A DNA stretch of 64,000 bases from Pseudomonas tremae (GTDB lineage Bacteria; Pseudomonadota; Gammaproteobacteria; Pseudomonadales; Pseudomonadaceae): NCBI RefSeq assembly GCF_001401155.1, contig NZ_LJRO01000079.1:82249-146248 (forward strand), in the 5' to 3' direction. Positions within the stretch are counted from its first letter, which is position 1, and every line of letters begins with the position of its first letter. Below are positions 9,083 through 18,493 of this stretch, one piece after another. Both the position numbers and the translations under genes were made by a program. The notes beneath the pieces are model-generated. The model did no database searches. It saw only the letters and a program-made list of their open reading frames with translations, and had not been told where the DNA came from.

Positions 9083-11956
9083 TCAGGCGTTCATCAGTTC
9101 CTGAACACGAGAGGTCAGCGCATCGATGGCGAACGGCTTGGTCAGCACCCGCATTCCCGGCCCGAGTTGCTCATCACCGATGGCCGCATTTTCTGCGTAG
9201 CCGGTGATGAACAGGGTTTTTAGCTGTGGACGAACTTCTCGCCCGGCGTCGGCCATCTGCCGCCCGTTCATGCCTCCCGGCAGGCCCACGTCGGTGATGA
9301 GCAGATCGATATGCACGTCCGAACGCAGCAGTTTAAGGCCGGCCAGGCTGTCCGCTGCCTCGATCAGCGTATAGCCGAGATCACCGAGGGAGTCGGTAAG
9401 CAGCATGCGCACGGTCGGCTCATCATCCACGATCAGAATCGTTTCTCCGGACTGCGTGAACTCGACGGGTGGGATGAGTGCATCGCTCTCGTCCCTGACC
9501 GCAGCACCGTCGTAACGAGGCAGGTAAATGAATATCGAGGTTCCCTTGCCGACTTCTGACTGAATGCGCACCTGACCGCCGGACTGATTGGCGAACCCGT
9601 AGATCATCGACAGGCCAAGGCCCGTGCCCTGACCGATCGGCTTGGTGGTGAAGAAAGGGTCGAATGCCTTGGCCATGACCTCCGGGGTCATGCCGGTGCC
9701 GGTATCGGTGACACACAACGACAGATACTGCCCTTCAGGCAGGTCGTGTACCTGCGTTGCGCCATCTTCCACCCAGCGGTTGCTAGCATCGATGGTGATG
9801 CGCCCGCCATCCGGCATCGCATCACGGGCATTGATGCACAGGTTCAGCAGCGCATTTTCGAGTTGGCTGGCATCCACCAATGTTGGCCATAGCCCAGGCG
9901 TGCCGATGGTTTCGACCAAAATGCTCGGACCGACCGTGCGCTGGATCAGATCGGTCATGCCCTTCATCAGCCGGTTCACATCGGTAGGTTGCGGGTCCAG
10001 CGTCTGGCGTCGCGAGAAGGCAAGAAGCCGGTGCGTCAGGGCAGCCGCCCGTTTTGCCGCACCCTGTGCGGTGACAATGTATTTGTCGACATCGCTCCAG
10101 CGCCCTTGCTCGATCCGGGTACTCATCAATTCCAGTGCGCCGGAAATGCCTGCCAGCAAATTATTGAAGTCATGGGCCAGACCGCCGGTCAGTTGCCCCA
10201 CGGCTTCCATTTTCTGCGACTGACGCAGTTTTTCTTCAGCTTGCATGAGTTCGGTGGTACGCGCCGCGACACGCTGTTCAAGGGTGTCGTTGAGTGAACG
10301 CAGCGCTGCTGTAGCACGGTCGCGTTCTGCAGCGACGGTGCGTCGTTCATCGACGTTGATGAGAACACCAGGGAAACTCAATGGCGTGCCGTCCTCGGCA
10401 CGGTCGACACGGCCATTTGCCTCGATCCAGTAGTAGATGCCGTCGGCACGGCGAACCCGGTACTGATGCGCGTAAAGACTCCCTTCAGTAATGACCGCGT
10501 TGATTGCTTCGATCAGACCTGGCCGGTCTTCGGGGTGAACAGTGGCAATGACCTGTTCCAGGCTCAGGCCTTCATGGCCCAGGGCTGGCTCAAGGCCAAA
10601 GGCCCTGGAGAAGGCTTCGTCAACCGCGAAACGGTCGGAGAGCAGGTCCCAGTGCCAGGTGCCGATGATCGCTCCAGCGGCCAGCGCGAGCTGAACACGC
10701 TCGACGTTTTCGCGCGAGATTGCTTCGCTGGTGCGCAGACGCTCCTCGGCATCCCGGCGTGCGGTCACGTCACTGAACATGACTGCGATTTGCCGATCAG
10801 CTGGTTCACCGACACGCACAGCCTTTACTTCAAACCAGCGTTCAAAGGCCTTGGCATAGTTCTCGAAGCTGGCGGGCTCTCCGGTTTTCGCGACGTGACC
10901 ATAGGCTTCGAACCAGAAACGCTCCAGGTCCGGAGCGAACTCGGTCACCCATTTCCCACGCAGGTCCACACCCGCCTGGCGTTCAAAGGCAGGGTTGGCC
11001 TCAATGAAGCGATAGTCCACCGGGCTGTCGTCGGCATCGAACCTGACTTCGATGATGGCAAAAGCGGCTTCGATGGTTTCCAGCATGGTTCTTGAGCGTT
11101 CTTCGCTGCGACGCAACGCCATCTCGGCTTTGCGCATCTGGGACATGTCTAGCATCGCGCCGATCATGCGTGCAGCGCTGCCTTCTGCGTCGCGGATCAC
11201 ATGACCACGGTCGAGGATATCGGCATAGGACCCGTCCAGGCGACGAAAACGGTATTCATCAGTCCAGGCGGTGCCATTGCCGTCAATCACTGCATGGATG
11301 GACGCGTAGATACGCGCACGGTCATCCGGGTGGATCTGGGCGATCCACCAGTCACTCGAGGTGTCCAGCGTAGCAAGTGGATGGCCATAAGCCTGTTCCA
11401 GCGCGTCATTCCAGAGAATGTAATCGGCTTTCAGGTCCCAGTCCCAAATGGCATCGTTGGTTGCCTTGGCGGCTAATCGGTAACGCTCCTGAGCTTCTTC
11501 AATCGCTCGGCCCGCCAGGTGCTCGTCGGTACGGTCGCGCAGAATTTTCACAAAACCGATGTGAGCGCCTTTGGCTCCGCGCAACGGCATCATCTCGCCT
11601 GACGCCCAGAACAACTGGCCATCCTTGCGCACGTGCCAACGCTCGTCGGAGGCCCGACCCTGACGCAGGGCGAGGTGCATTTCATAATCGATCTGACCGC
11701 TGGCCCGATCCTGGGGCGTAAAAAAACGCTCGGCACTCTGTCCCGACATTTCCTCGGCAGTCCAGCCGAGTACCTGCTCGGCACCCGGGTTCCAGTCAGT
11801 AATGACCCCGTCCGTGTCGGTCAGAATCATGGCAAAGTCCATCGCACTGACAAAAACGGCGCGCTGGCGTGCTTCACGGCTGGTCACCGCGGCTGGAGCG
11901 TCACTCGGCTCGGGTTCTATCCGGGCTTGTTCAAGCAAACTGCGCAGGTGCAGCAC
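9083..11956 (-). CDS. Hybrid sensor histidine kinase with four PAS domains
   Basis: Cytoplasmic hybrid kinase of about 957 aa with no membrane segment. Four PAS/PAC units lie at about residues 38-150, 158-285, 290-410 and 430-550. A HisKA segment (GGLAHDFNNLLAGI, phospho-accepting H595) and an HATPase_c domain with N-box LCINARDAMPDGG and G-boxes DTGTGM and GQGTGLGLSM follow. The protein ends in a receiver domain (about 838-955) with phospho-acceptor D889 in ITDVGLPGG. No LOV cysteine motif or GAF/phytochrome signature is seen, so the signal is unknown. The GTG at 11956 has GGAGG before it. An in-frame CTG at 11992, with its own GGAGG, would add MKELTREELEAQ and may be the true start. No cognate regulator gene adjoins. 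Confidence 0.9.
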   Translation of the reverse strand: MLHLRSLLEQARIEPEPSDAPAAVTSREARQRAVFVSAMDFAMILTDTDGVITDWNPGAEQVLGWTAEEMSGQSAERFFTPQDRASGQIDYEMHLALRQGRASDERWHVRKDGQLFWASGEMMPLRGAKGAHIGFVKILRDRTDEHLAGRAIEEAQERYRLAAKATNDAIWDWDLKADYILWNDALEQAYGHPLATLDTSSDWWIAQIHPDDRARIYASIHAVIDGNGTAWTDEYRFRRLDGSYADILDRGHVIRDAEGSAARMIGAMLDMSQMRKAEMALRRSEERSRTMLETIEAAFAIIEVRFDADDSPVDYRFIEANPAFERQAGVDLRGKWVTEFAPDLERFWFEAYGHVAKTGEPASFENYAKAFERWFEVKAVRVGEPADRQIAVMFSDVTARRDAEERLRTSEAISRENVERVQLALAAGAIIGTWHWDLLSDRFAVDEAFSRAFGLEPALGHEGLSLEQVIATVHPEDRPGLIEAINAVITEGSLYAHQYRVRRADGIYYWIEANGRVDRAEDGTPLSFPGVLINVDERRTVAAERDRATAALRSLNDTLEQRVAARTTELMQAEEKLRQSQKMEAVGQLTGGLAHDFNNLLAGISGALELMSTRIEQGRWSDVDKYIVTAQGAAKRAAALTHRLLAFSRRQTLDPQPTDVNRLMKGMTDLIQRTVGPSILVETIGTPGLWPTLVDASQLENALLNLCINARDAMPDGGRITIDASNRWVEDGATQVHDLPEGQYLSLCVTDTGTGMTPEVMAKAFDPFFTTKPIGQGTGLGLSMIYGFANQSGGQVRIQSEVGKGTSIFIYLPRYDGAAVRDESDALIPPVEFTQSGETILIVDDEPTVRMLLTDSLGDLGYTLIEAADSLAGLKLLRSDVHIDLLITDVGLPGGMNGRQMADAGREVRPQLKTLFITGYAENAAIGDEQLGPGMRVLTKPFAIDALTSRVQELMNA

Positions 11957-12449
11957 CTGCGCCTCCAGCTCTTCTCTTGTCAGTTCTTTCAGGGTGCCTC
12001 CGGCTCACATAAAGACTTGTTTGGCAGCGCCCTCGAGAGTCTCCGCGGCCTGCGTTGCGCAATGGAATCAAAAAATATCGGCATCTGCGTTTTTATGGCG
12101 ATCGCAATATAGCGCAACAGTATTCAGCTATGGCAATCCGGAAAAGTTATTCGGATTGACCGGAGCTCGTTGCATTCGCCAAGCATTGAAACGTATTCAA
12201 ACCCTGAAAGCATCGGCCTGCGAAAATGTTTCTTTAGGGCGGCCGACGTTATGCGTGACCGGGCCTGGATCGCTTGACTGCAATCATGAGGCCGTCAGCA
12301 GGTATTTTCCGATTTCCTTCTGGCTGCGTGCTAGGATTTCGCTTTTAAATAGGTGCGGCAGAGCATCTTGGGCTGTCAGTGATCCAGTATTTCAATTCGG
12401 ATGACGGGCAAGAAGGAGCGGAGACCGTGATGCGAAAAGTGCTATCCCC
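11957..12449. other. Intergenic region between divergent genes
   Basis: About 490 bp between the hybrid kinase (minus) and a TetR gene (plus). Apart from the possible CTG-start extension of the kinase to 11992, I see no open frame with family character, no structured RNA and no clear operator. It should carry both promoters; I could not place them with confidence. Confidence 0.5.
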
Positions 12450-13091
12450 ATGCCTGTGAAATCCGGCGAATCCGCTGCAACCAAGACCGCCGGGCGCCGC
12501 CGACTTCCCAAAGGCGAGATGCGCAAGGGCGAGATCATTCAGGCGGCGATGATCATTTTTGCTCGCGATGGATACGCTGGCGCCTCGTTGACGAATATCG
12601 CCAAGGTTGCCGGTCTCTCTCAAGTCGGTTTGCTGCACCACTTCCCGAACAAGCTTGCCCTGTTGCAGGCGGTTCTTGAACATCGAGACCAGTATGTTGC
12701 CTCCCGATTGCAAGACGCCCATCAGGACGGTTCTCTGCAAGGCTTCATGTCATTTCTGAAGCATGTCATGAGTTTCAGTATCGAAGATGTGGCTGTCAGC
12801 CAGGCGTTGATGATCATCAACACGGAAAGTCTTTCGGTCACTCATCCGGCACACCGCTGGTTCAGCGAACGTTCCGGGATCATTCATCATCATCTTCAGG
12901 TTCAACTGAGTTCGCTGGTTGAGGCAGGTGACATTCGGCCAGACGTCGATGTGAAGCAGATCAGCCTCGAGATCGCTTCGATGATGGACGGTATGCAGAT
13001 TCAATGGCTCAGGTCGCCGGGTGACGTTCAAATAGAACAGGCGTTTGCAAGGTTTCTGGAGCGGTTGGCTGGGGATCTGGCGGGGCGTTGA
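12450..13091 (+). CDS. TetR-family transcriptional regulator
   Basis: Regulator of 213 aa. A basic leader of about 25 residues (GRRRLPKGEMRKGE) precedes the TetR helix-turn-helix at about 27-75 (IIQAAMIIFARDGYAGASLTN, IAKVAGLSQVGLLHHFPNK). The C-terminal domain resembles the AcrR/BetI-like group, with no ligand motif that I recognise. It is convergent with a GH3 glucosidase gene, from which a perfect hairpin separates it, so control of that enzyme is possible but not shown. Confidence 0.87.
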   Translation: MPVKSGESAATKTAGRRRLPKGEMRKGEIIQAAMIIFARDGYAGASLTNIAKVAGLSQVGLLHHFPNKLALLQAVLEHRDQYVASRLQDAHQDGSLQGFMSFLKHVMSFSIEDVAVSQALMIINTESLSVTHPAHRWFSERSGIIHHHLQVQLSSLVEAGDIRPDVDVKQISLEIASMMDGMQIQWLRSPGDVQIEQAFARFLERLAGDLAGR

Positions 13092-13114
13092 ACGGCGGGG
13101 GTGTACGTGAAAGT

Positions 13115-13144
13115 GCAATCGGTGGTCTCTCGACCACCGATTGC
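13115..13144. terminator. Bidirectional hairpin between convergent genes
   Basis: Perfect 12-bp inverted repeat GCAATCGGTGGT / ACCACCGATTGC with a 6-nt loop, located between the convergent TetR and GH3 stop codons. There is no long T tract. It is best read as a shared terminator. Confidence 0.75.
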
Positions 13145-13150
13145 TGCTAC

Positions 13151-15847
13151 CTAGTAAGCCTGTTCCGGCTTGACCTGCACTGCGTTGCGCAGCGGGATTG
13201 GCAGAGGGTTGGAATCGCGGGTGGTCAAGCGTTCCGGATAGAGCGCAACCACGGTGCGATCAAGCGCCAGGTTTTCCGAATCCTTCCCGACGAGGACCTT
13301 GAATTTGCCAGGGTCAACGTTCCAGCTCACCGAGTCCGGCGAGTAGTAAGCGAATGAGCGTGAATCCAGCGCTATCGTGACTGTCTTGCTTTCGCCAGGC
13401 TTCAGGTAAACCTTGGTAAAGCCCTTCAGTTCTTTCTCCGGGCGATCAACCTGAGGCTTGGAAGGCTGGACGTACAGCTGAGCCACTTCAAAACCGGCCT
13501 TGTCGCCTGTGTTGGTGACGGTGAAGCTGGCTTGAATCGTTGCGCCGGGAGCCAGCACATTGCTCGACAGCTTCAGATCGCTGTACGCGTAAGTGGTGTA
13601 GGAAAGCCCGAAGCCGAACGGGTACAGCGGCTTGGTGTGTTTCTTGTCGTAACCGCGGTAGCCCAGGTACAGACCTTCGCTGTAGGTCATCTCAGTGGGC
13701 GGGTTAGGGCTGCTGAAATAGTACGGCACCGGGTTCGAAAACGACGCGTAGCTCGGGTTGTCCTGCGCTTTCTTGTCAAGCGTGATAGGCAGTTTGCCCG
13801 ACGGGTTGACCTGGCCGTACAGAATCTCGGCCAGCGCCTGACCGCCTTGCTGGCCCGGGAACCAGGCATGCAGAGAGGCTGCTACCTTGTTGGCCCACGG
13901 CTGCATGTCCATACCGCCACCGCCATGCATGACAACGATGGTCTTGGGGTTGGCTTTCTGAATGAAACCGATCAGCTCGGACTGGAACTGCGGCAGTTCG
14001 AACGGGTGATCGAGAGATTCGCCTTCGTATTCGAAGTTGCTGCCAGCCGCGACCACAACAGCATCGTAGTCGGCCAGATTCTTCGGTGGACGCAACGACG
14101 CCCAGCTCATCTGCACACCGTTCATGCCACCTAGAACCGGAGTGAAGTTGCCCTTCATGCGGCGATATTCCAGACGCACGTTGTACTCGGTGCCGGCTTT
14201 GAGGTCCGGTACCTTGACGGTGCGCGGAACCACCGGGATCAGGTCAAACGAGACTTGCGAGCCTTCGTCTTCCAGCACCAACTGGTCGTTGACCCAGAGC
14301 TTGTAGGCACCGTCGGCGCGGACCTTGAACACATGGGCGCCAGTGATCGTCGGCTTGATCTTGCCGGTGAAACGGGCGGAGAACGAACCTGCCGAAGGGG
14401 TGTAGCCGCTGACCGTGCCGGCACCGTTATCAGTGAGGTTGGTGTTGGTGATCCAGTCCAGGTTGACGCCGGGCTCTACACGGGTCGCCACCGGATCGCC
14501 CGACAGCGAAGTGTTGGAGTAATACTCGGCTTTCACGCCTGCGTTGCTGATCGGCTGTTTTTCTGTGCCTGGCTGATACCAAACGGACGACTTCGGATTC
14601 AGGCTCATCTGCGGCAGATAATCGACATTCGATGCATTCGATGCCAGTTGCTTCAGCCCGCTTAATTCAGTGACGTAGCTGGCCGGTGCCGAGTACGCGG
14701 TACCAAAAGGTGCCGTTGGAGGCTGCACGGCCATATCACCAATCACGGCAATTTTGGCGTTCCGAGGCAGCGGCAGCAGAGGCTTTTGCCCGTCTACGGG
14801 TTCATTGCGCAGCAGCACGATAGCTTCCCGCGCGACGTTCAGTGCAGCCAACTGGCCGTATTCACGATGCTCGAGTGGCTGCGCCTTGTTGATGCCTTTG
14901 TCAAAGCCGTAGCTCACCAGCGCACGCAGGTTTCTACGGACCTTGTCGTCGATCACATTTTGGTGCAACTGGCCGTTCCAGACATAAGGCAGCAGCTTGG
15001 CCTCGGTAAACTGAAGCCCGCTCGGCATGTCGATATCGGTCCCTGCCCAGGCACCCTTGAAGGCGTCCTGAACCGAGTTGAAGTCGCTCATGACGTTGCC
15101 TTGAAAGCCCCATTGGCCTTTCAGAATGTCTGTGATGAGGTGATGGTTTTCACATGCGTATTCGCCGTTGATCTTGTTGTAACCGCACATGATCGAAGCG
15201 ATGTTGGCGTTCTTGACCAACGATTCGAAGCCGGGCAGATACAATTCCTGCATCGCGCGCTCGTCGATCTTCACATCCAGATAGTGACGATTCGCTTCCT
15301 GCTCGTTCATCAGGTAATGCTTGGCCGCTGCTTGTACGCCTTGAACCTGAATACCGTTGGTGACCGCCGGCGCCAATACCGCGCCGAGGAATGGGTCCTC
15401 ACCACTCATGTACTCGGCTGCCCGGCCGTTGAAAGGCGTCCGGTACAGGTTGATGGCGGGCGAAAGCATCTGCTGACCGCCCGCGATGCGCGTTTCATAG
15501 CCGATAGCCAGACCGAATTCCTTGGCCCGGTTGATGCTCCAGGTGGCTGCGAGCGCGGACGGGGAAGGGTACTGCGCGCCGAACGTCTTGCCGCCGACCA
15601 GCACGCCCATCGCCGAGTCGTAGGCGACTGTGCCCTGGAGATTGAATTTATCGAGTTTGGGGATCATTCGCCCGTCGTCGACGCGCGAGAAGTTGATCTT
15701 CTCCGACTGAGTCATGTTGTCGAGCATGGCGCCTACTCGCGCCTCGACTTCATTGCCAGTCATCGGCGTAACAGCAAAAGCGCTGCCTGCCTGGGCGATA
15801 CCGAGCGCCAACAGGCTCAGGCCAAGGCCTTGTTTGATAATGGACAC
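13151..15847 (-). CDS. Periplasmic GH3 beta-glucosidase with PA14 insert
   Basis: Secreted glycoside hydrolase family 3 enzyme (898 aa) cleaving beta-glucosides, probably plant-derived oligosaccharides or glycosides. A signal peptide (residues 1 to about 25, ending SAFA) precedes the GH3 N-terminal barrel, whose nucleophile Asp is in GNVMSDFNSVQDA. The alpha/beta sandwich domain is interrupted by a PA14 carbohydrate-binding module (about 430-565, ...FKVRADGAYKLWVNDQLV), and a fibronectin III-like domain ends the protein. KHYLMNEQE is the conserved substrate-binding loop. Start: the GTG ending at 15847 is chosen because AAGGA lies eight bases upstream and it gives a clean signal peptide. A small secreted protein gene lies 53 bp upstream on the same strand. 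Confidence 0.92.
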   Translation of the reverse strand: MSIIKQGLGLSLLALGIAQAGSAFAVTPMTGNEVEARVGAMLDNMTQSEKINFSRVDDGRMIPKLDKFNLQGTVAYDSAMGVLVGGKTFGAQYPSPSALAATWSINRAKEFGLAIGYETRIAGGQQMLSPAINLYRTPFNGRAAEYMSGEDPFLGAVLAPAVTNGIQVQGVQAAAKHYLMNEQEANRHYLDVKIDERAMQELYLPGFESLVKNANIASIMCGYNKINGEYACENHHLITDILKGQWGFQGNVMSDFNSVQDAFKGAWAGTDIDMPSGLQFTEAKLLPYVWNGQLHQNVIDDKVRRNLRALVSYGFDKGINKAQPLEHREYGQLAALNVAREAIVLLRNEPVDGQKPLLPLPRNAKIAVIGDMAVQPPTAPFGTAYSAPASYVTELSGLKQLASNASNVDYLPQMSLNPKSSVWYQPGTEKQPISNAGVKAEYYSNTSLSGDPVATRVEPGVNLDWITNTNLTDNGAGTVSGYTPSAGSFSARFTGKIKPTITGAHVFKVRADGAYKLWVNDQLVLEDEGSQVSFDLIPVVPRTVKVPDLKAGTEYNVRLEYRRMKGNFTPVLGGMNGVQMSWASLRPPKNLADYDAVVVAAGSNFEYEGESLDHPFELPQFQSELIGFIQKANPKTIVVMHGGGGMDMQPWANKVAASLHAWFPGQQGGQALAEILYGQVNPSGKLPITLDKKAQDNPSYASFSNPVPYYFSSPNPPTEMTYSEGLYLGYRGYDKKHTKPLYPFGFGLSYTTYAYSDLKLSSNVLAPGATIQASFTVTNTGDKAGFEVAQLYVQPSKPQVDRPEKELKGFTKVYLKPGESKTVTIALDSRSFAYYSPDSVSWNVDPGKFKVLVGKDSENLALDRTVVALYPERLTTRDSNPLPIPLRNAVQVKPEQAY

Positions 15848-15900
15848 GGAGCTATTCCTTACGTAATGCCTTGGGGAGGTGTTGTGTGTCATCGGCCGGC

Positions 15901-16149
15901 TCAATGTTTTTCATCGCCAGCAGGCGCGTCTGTGGTGTCGATCGGCGCGTCGACAATCGTTTGCGCTCCGCCGGATGTTTTTTGTGCAGCAAGGTCGGCG
16001 CCGGTGATGTGTTGGCGCTTGGCATCAACCGCAACGCGGCGTTCGCTGGAGGTTTGAGGCAGCGGGTTTTCCGTGTCAGCGGCTGAGACTGAAAGCGCGG
16101 CTAGGCAGGTCAGTAAAGCGGCAGCAGCAGGCAGCAAGTGTCTGGCCAT
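15901..16149 (-). CDS. Small secreted protein of unknown function
   Basis: Protein of 82 aa that I do not recognise. A clear signal peptide (MARHLLPAAAALLTCLAALS, cleavage after VSA) is followed by about 60 polar residues (ERRVAVDAKRQHITGAD...) without cysteines, predicted to be largely disordered. GGAG precedes the ATG. It lies directly upstream of the GH3 glucosidase on the same strand, so the two are probably co-transcribed and it may work with the enzyme; that is inference from position only. Confidence 0.6.
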   Translation of the reverse strand: MARHLLPAAAALLTCLAALSVSAADTENPLPQTSSERRVAVDAKRQHITGADLAAQKTSGGAQTIVDAPIDTTDAPAGDEKH

Positions 16150-16386
16150 CGGGAGAATCTCCAAATAGAGGCGTAAGGCAAGGGAGCACATCTGCCAGCA
16201 GTCCAACGCCGCTGGCAGGCAGTTTCAAAAGTTTTGATTGATCAAGAAGCACCGTCGATAAAAATACACGAGTGCGTTTTTAAATAATCTAAAGTATTGT
16301 TTTTCTTGTATTTAAAATCTGACTTTTTATGGTTTTTATCGTTATTAATTAGAATATTTAAGCAATAAAATATGATTTATTGTTGT

Positions 16387-17679
16387 TTATGAAGAATAAT
16401 TACTCTTTTTCGAAAGCAGAGTGATCGCTCTGTTTTTGGTGTTTTGCAACTTTTTAAATTCACAGGTGTCATTGCTAAGTGCCATCATCGCCAGCGCTTG
16501 AATACTTGCAGCCAAAGCCAGGGTCAAGGTCAACAGCTCATTGCGGGGTCCATCGTAAAGCGCTTGAACGCTGCCAAAAAATACCGGTGCAAATGCATAA
16601 CAGCCTTGTGCAATGGCAACAATCAACGTCACCACCCGCGTTACTTGCTGGCGGGGAAATTCGGCTTGGGCAATCAGCGGCGGCAAGGACGTCGCATTGC
16701 CGATGCCCAAGCCAAAAAGAACCATCCCGACCCATAGCCAGGCAGCATCGATATTGATGAGCATCAATACCATGCAGCCCAGCAACTGACAGCCATAACT
16801 CAGGCAGGCCACATTGCGGCGGTTGAGGCTTGTCTGCATCAGTCTGGCTGACAGCAACCTTCCAGCGATGGCGCTGACAGTGGCGATGCCCATTGCCAGT
16901 CCTGCACGCTGTTCAGCGACGTGATCTACCAGCAGCATGAATAGCTGGCTGATCAAGCCGATCTGTGCAAAAAGCCCTAGCGACATGGCAGCGGCCAGCG
17001 TGATGAACTGCCGGTTACCTCGCAGCGTTATGGGCGTTGCGTCTTGTGGTTGAGCCAAATCATCTGCTGGGTGGTGAATACCATCGGGTTGCTGACCCAG
17101 ATGTTCAGGCCTGAACCTGAACACGGTCAAAGCGAGGAGGGCAATGATGGCGATGGAAACCACGCCTACCACGATTGCAGCGAGGCTGAACCCGAACCGG
17201 CCGATCAGGTACAACCAGCCCGACGAAAAGATCACGCCGCCAATGCTCGCGCCGTTGTAAGCCATTGCCATCGCTCCGGGACGCTTGCTGACAAACCAGG
17301 GCGAGATGGCTGTATTGACCGCTGCAGCGCCCATCGTCACCCAACCGAACCCGCTGAGGACCGCGGCAAGAAACAATTGATAGGGCTGCGTGGCAATCGT
17401 CCATCCGAAAGTGCCGACAGCAAGAATTCCTGAACCTGACACAGTGGTCCAGGGAAAACCGACGCGTTTGTAGAGTGCGGGCAGGTTGATGACTACCAGG
17501 GTCCCCGCCAGAAAATGCACAGTGACCGCCGCCGAGCAAAGGGCAGCCGACCAGCCGGTTTTTTGAATTACGGCGTACATGAATATCGGTGGACCGTAGA
17601 AGCCGATGCCCCAGCCAAAAACAGCCATCACAAACGTTGCCGCGACGACTTTTCTGCCAAAAAAACTCGATTTATGCAT
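16387..17679 (-). CDS. MFS transporter (12 TM)
   Basis: Major facilitator of 430 aa. The first membrane segment follows the short N-terminus MHKSSFFGRKV, and hydrophobic helices occupy most of the length, with a polar central loop near RPEHLGQQPDG. It belongs to a broad group with monocarboxylate/oxalate-type MFS proteins; the substrate is unclear. GGAGG lies nine bases before the ATG. It is divergent from an ArsR-type regulator 74 bp away, which probably controls it. The 3' flank (16260-16386) is strikingly AT-rich. Confidence 0.87.
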   Translation of the reverse strand: MHKSSFFGRKVVAATFVMAVFGWGIGFYGPPIFMYAVIQKTGWSAALCSAAVTVHFLAGTLVVINLPALYKRVGFPWTTVSGSGILAVGTFGWTIATQPYQLFLAAVLSGFGWVTMGAAAVNTAISPWFVSKRPGAMAMAYNGASIGGVIFSSGWLYLIGRFGFSLAAIVVGVVSIAIIALLALTVFRFRPEHLGQQPDGIHHPADDLAQPQDATPITLRGNRQFITLAAAMSLGLFAQIGLISQLFMLLVDHVAEQRAGLAMGIATVSAIAGRLLSARLMQTSLNRRNVACLSYGCQLLGCMVLMLINIDAAWLWVGMVLFGLGIGNATSLPPLIAQAEFPRQQVTRVVTLIVAIAQGCYAFAPVFFGSVQALYDGPRNELLTLTLALAASIQALAMMALSNDTCEFKKLQNTKNRAITLLSKKSNYSS

Positions 17680-17753
17680 TTGGTGAATCCCTCCAAGTGG
17701 TTTGGCATCAGTATGATGACTGCCTACGAGAGCACTTCGGAGAGGGCTGAACT

Positions 17754-18437
17754 ATGGAAGTCGAAACGGCCGATCTTTCGCTGGCAGCAGTTGCGGGTGC
17801 CATTGCCGATCCGGCCAGGTCCCGAATGCTCTGTGCGTTATTGGACGGGCACGCACGGACGGCGACCGAGCTGGCGGCGCTTGCCGATATTGGCGCATCA
17901 AGCGCCAGCGGCCACTTTGTTCGTTTGCGCGAGCAGGGTCTGGTGGAAATGCTGGTGCAGGGGCGACATCGTTACTATCGACTGGCCAATGCGCAGGTGG
18001 CGCGAGCGCTGGAAGCCTTGCTGGCGCTGACTCAGCACAGTGCTGCGCCATTCCAGCCCAACACGCCTTCTGCGTTAAGGCAGGCCCGGACCTGTTACGA
18101 CCATTGCGCCGGCGAAATTGCCGTCAGGCTGCACGACGCCTTGCTCAAGGCGGGTTGGCTGATCGAGCAGGGCAAGGATTATCAGGTCAGTGGGAAAGGT
18201 ATCGGATCGTTGAACGCGTTGGGCATTGACGTCGAAGCAATGCTTGTTCAGCGAAGGCGTCTTGCCTACGCCTGCCTGGACTGGAGCGAGCGTTCCCCGC
18301 ACATCGGCGGTGCATTGGGCGCAGCTTTGCTGGAGCTGATGCTCAAGCGGGGCTGGGTAAGCCGGCACCTTGATTCCAGAGCGCTGGATCTGACGTCCAA
18401 AGGGTTGGGCGGTATGGCGAAAGCATTTGGGTGGTAG
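17754..18437 (+). CDS. ArsR-family transcriptional regulator
   Basis: Winged-helix regulator of 227 aa. The ArsR HTH lies at about residues 10-85 (AIADPARSRMLCALLDG, ATELAALADIGASSASGHFVRL, GLVEMLVQGRHRYYRL). The extended C-terminal domain of some 130 residues contains CYDHCAGEIAVRLHDALL and a closing LGGMAKAFGW, features of the longer ArsR subgroup often paired with MFS or small-molecule genes. CxxxC-like residues in the C-terminal half are not the CxC metal site of true ArsR. Divergent from the MFS gene, so likely its repressor. Confidence 0.88.
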   Translation: MEVETADLSLAAVAGAIADPARSRMLCALLDGHARTATELAALADIGASSASGHFVRLREQGLVEMLVQGRHRYYRLANAQVARALEALLALTQHSAAPFQPNTPSALRQARTCYDHCAGEIAVRLHDALLKAGWLIEQGKDYQVSGKGIGSLNALGIDVEAMLVQRRRLAYACLDWSERSPHIGGALGAALLELMLKRGWVSRHLDSRALDLTSKGLGGMAKAFGW

Positions 18438-18454
18438 GGCCGTGCGATATTTGC

Positions 18455-18484
18455 GTCGCTACCGAGCTTGCCCGGTAGCGACGT
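18455..18484. terminator. Hairpin between convergent ArsR and TonB receptor genes
   Basis: Perfect 11-bp inverted repeat CGTCGCTACCG / CGGTAGCGACG with an 8-nt loop, lying between two convergent stop codons. Confidence 0.75.
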
Positions 18485-18493
18485 GCTCGTTGG

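Noticed and set aside
9083..11956. LOV-type blue-light histidine kinase
   Set aside because: No NCRFLQ-type flavin-binding cysteine motif in any of the four PAS domains.
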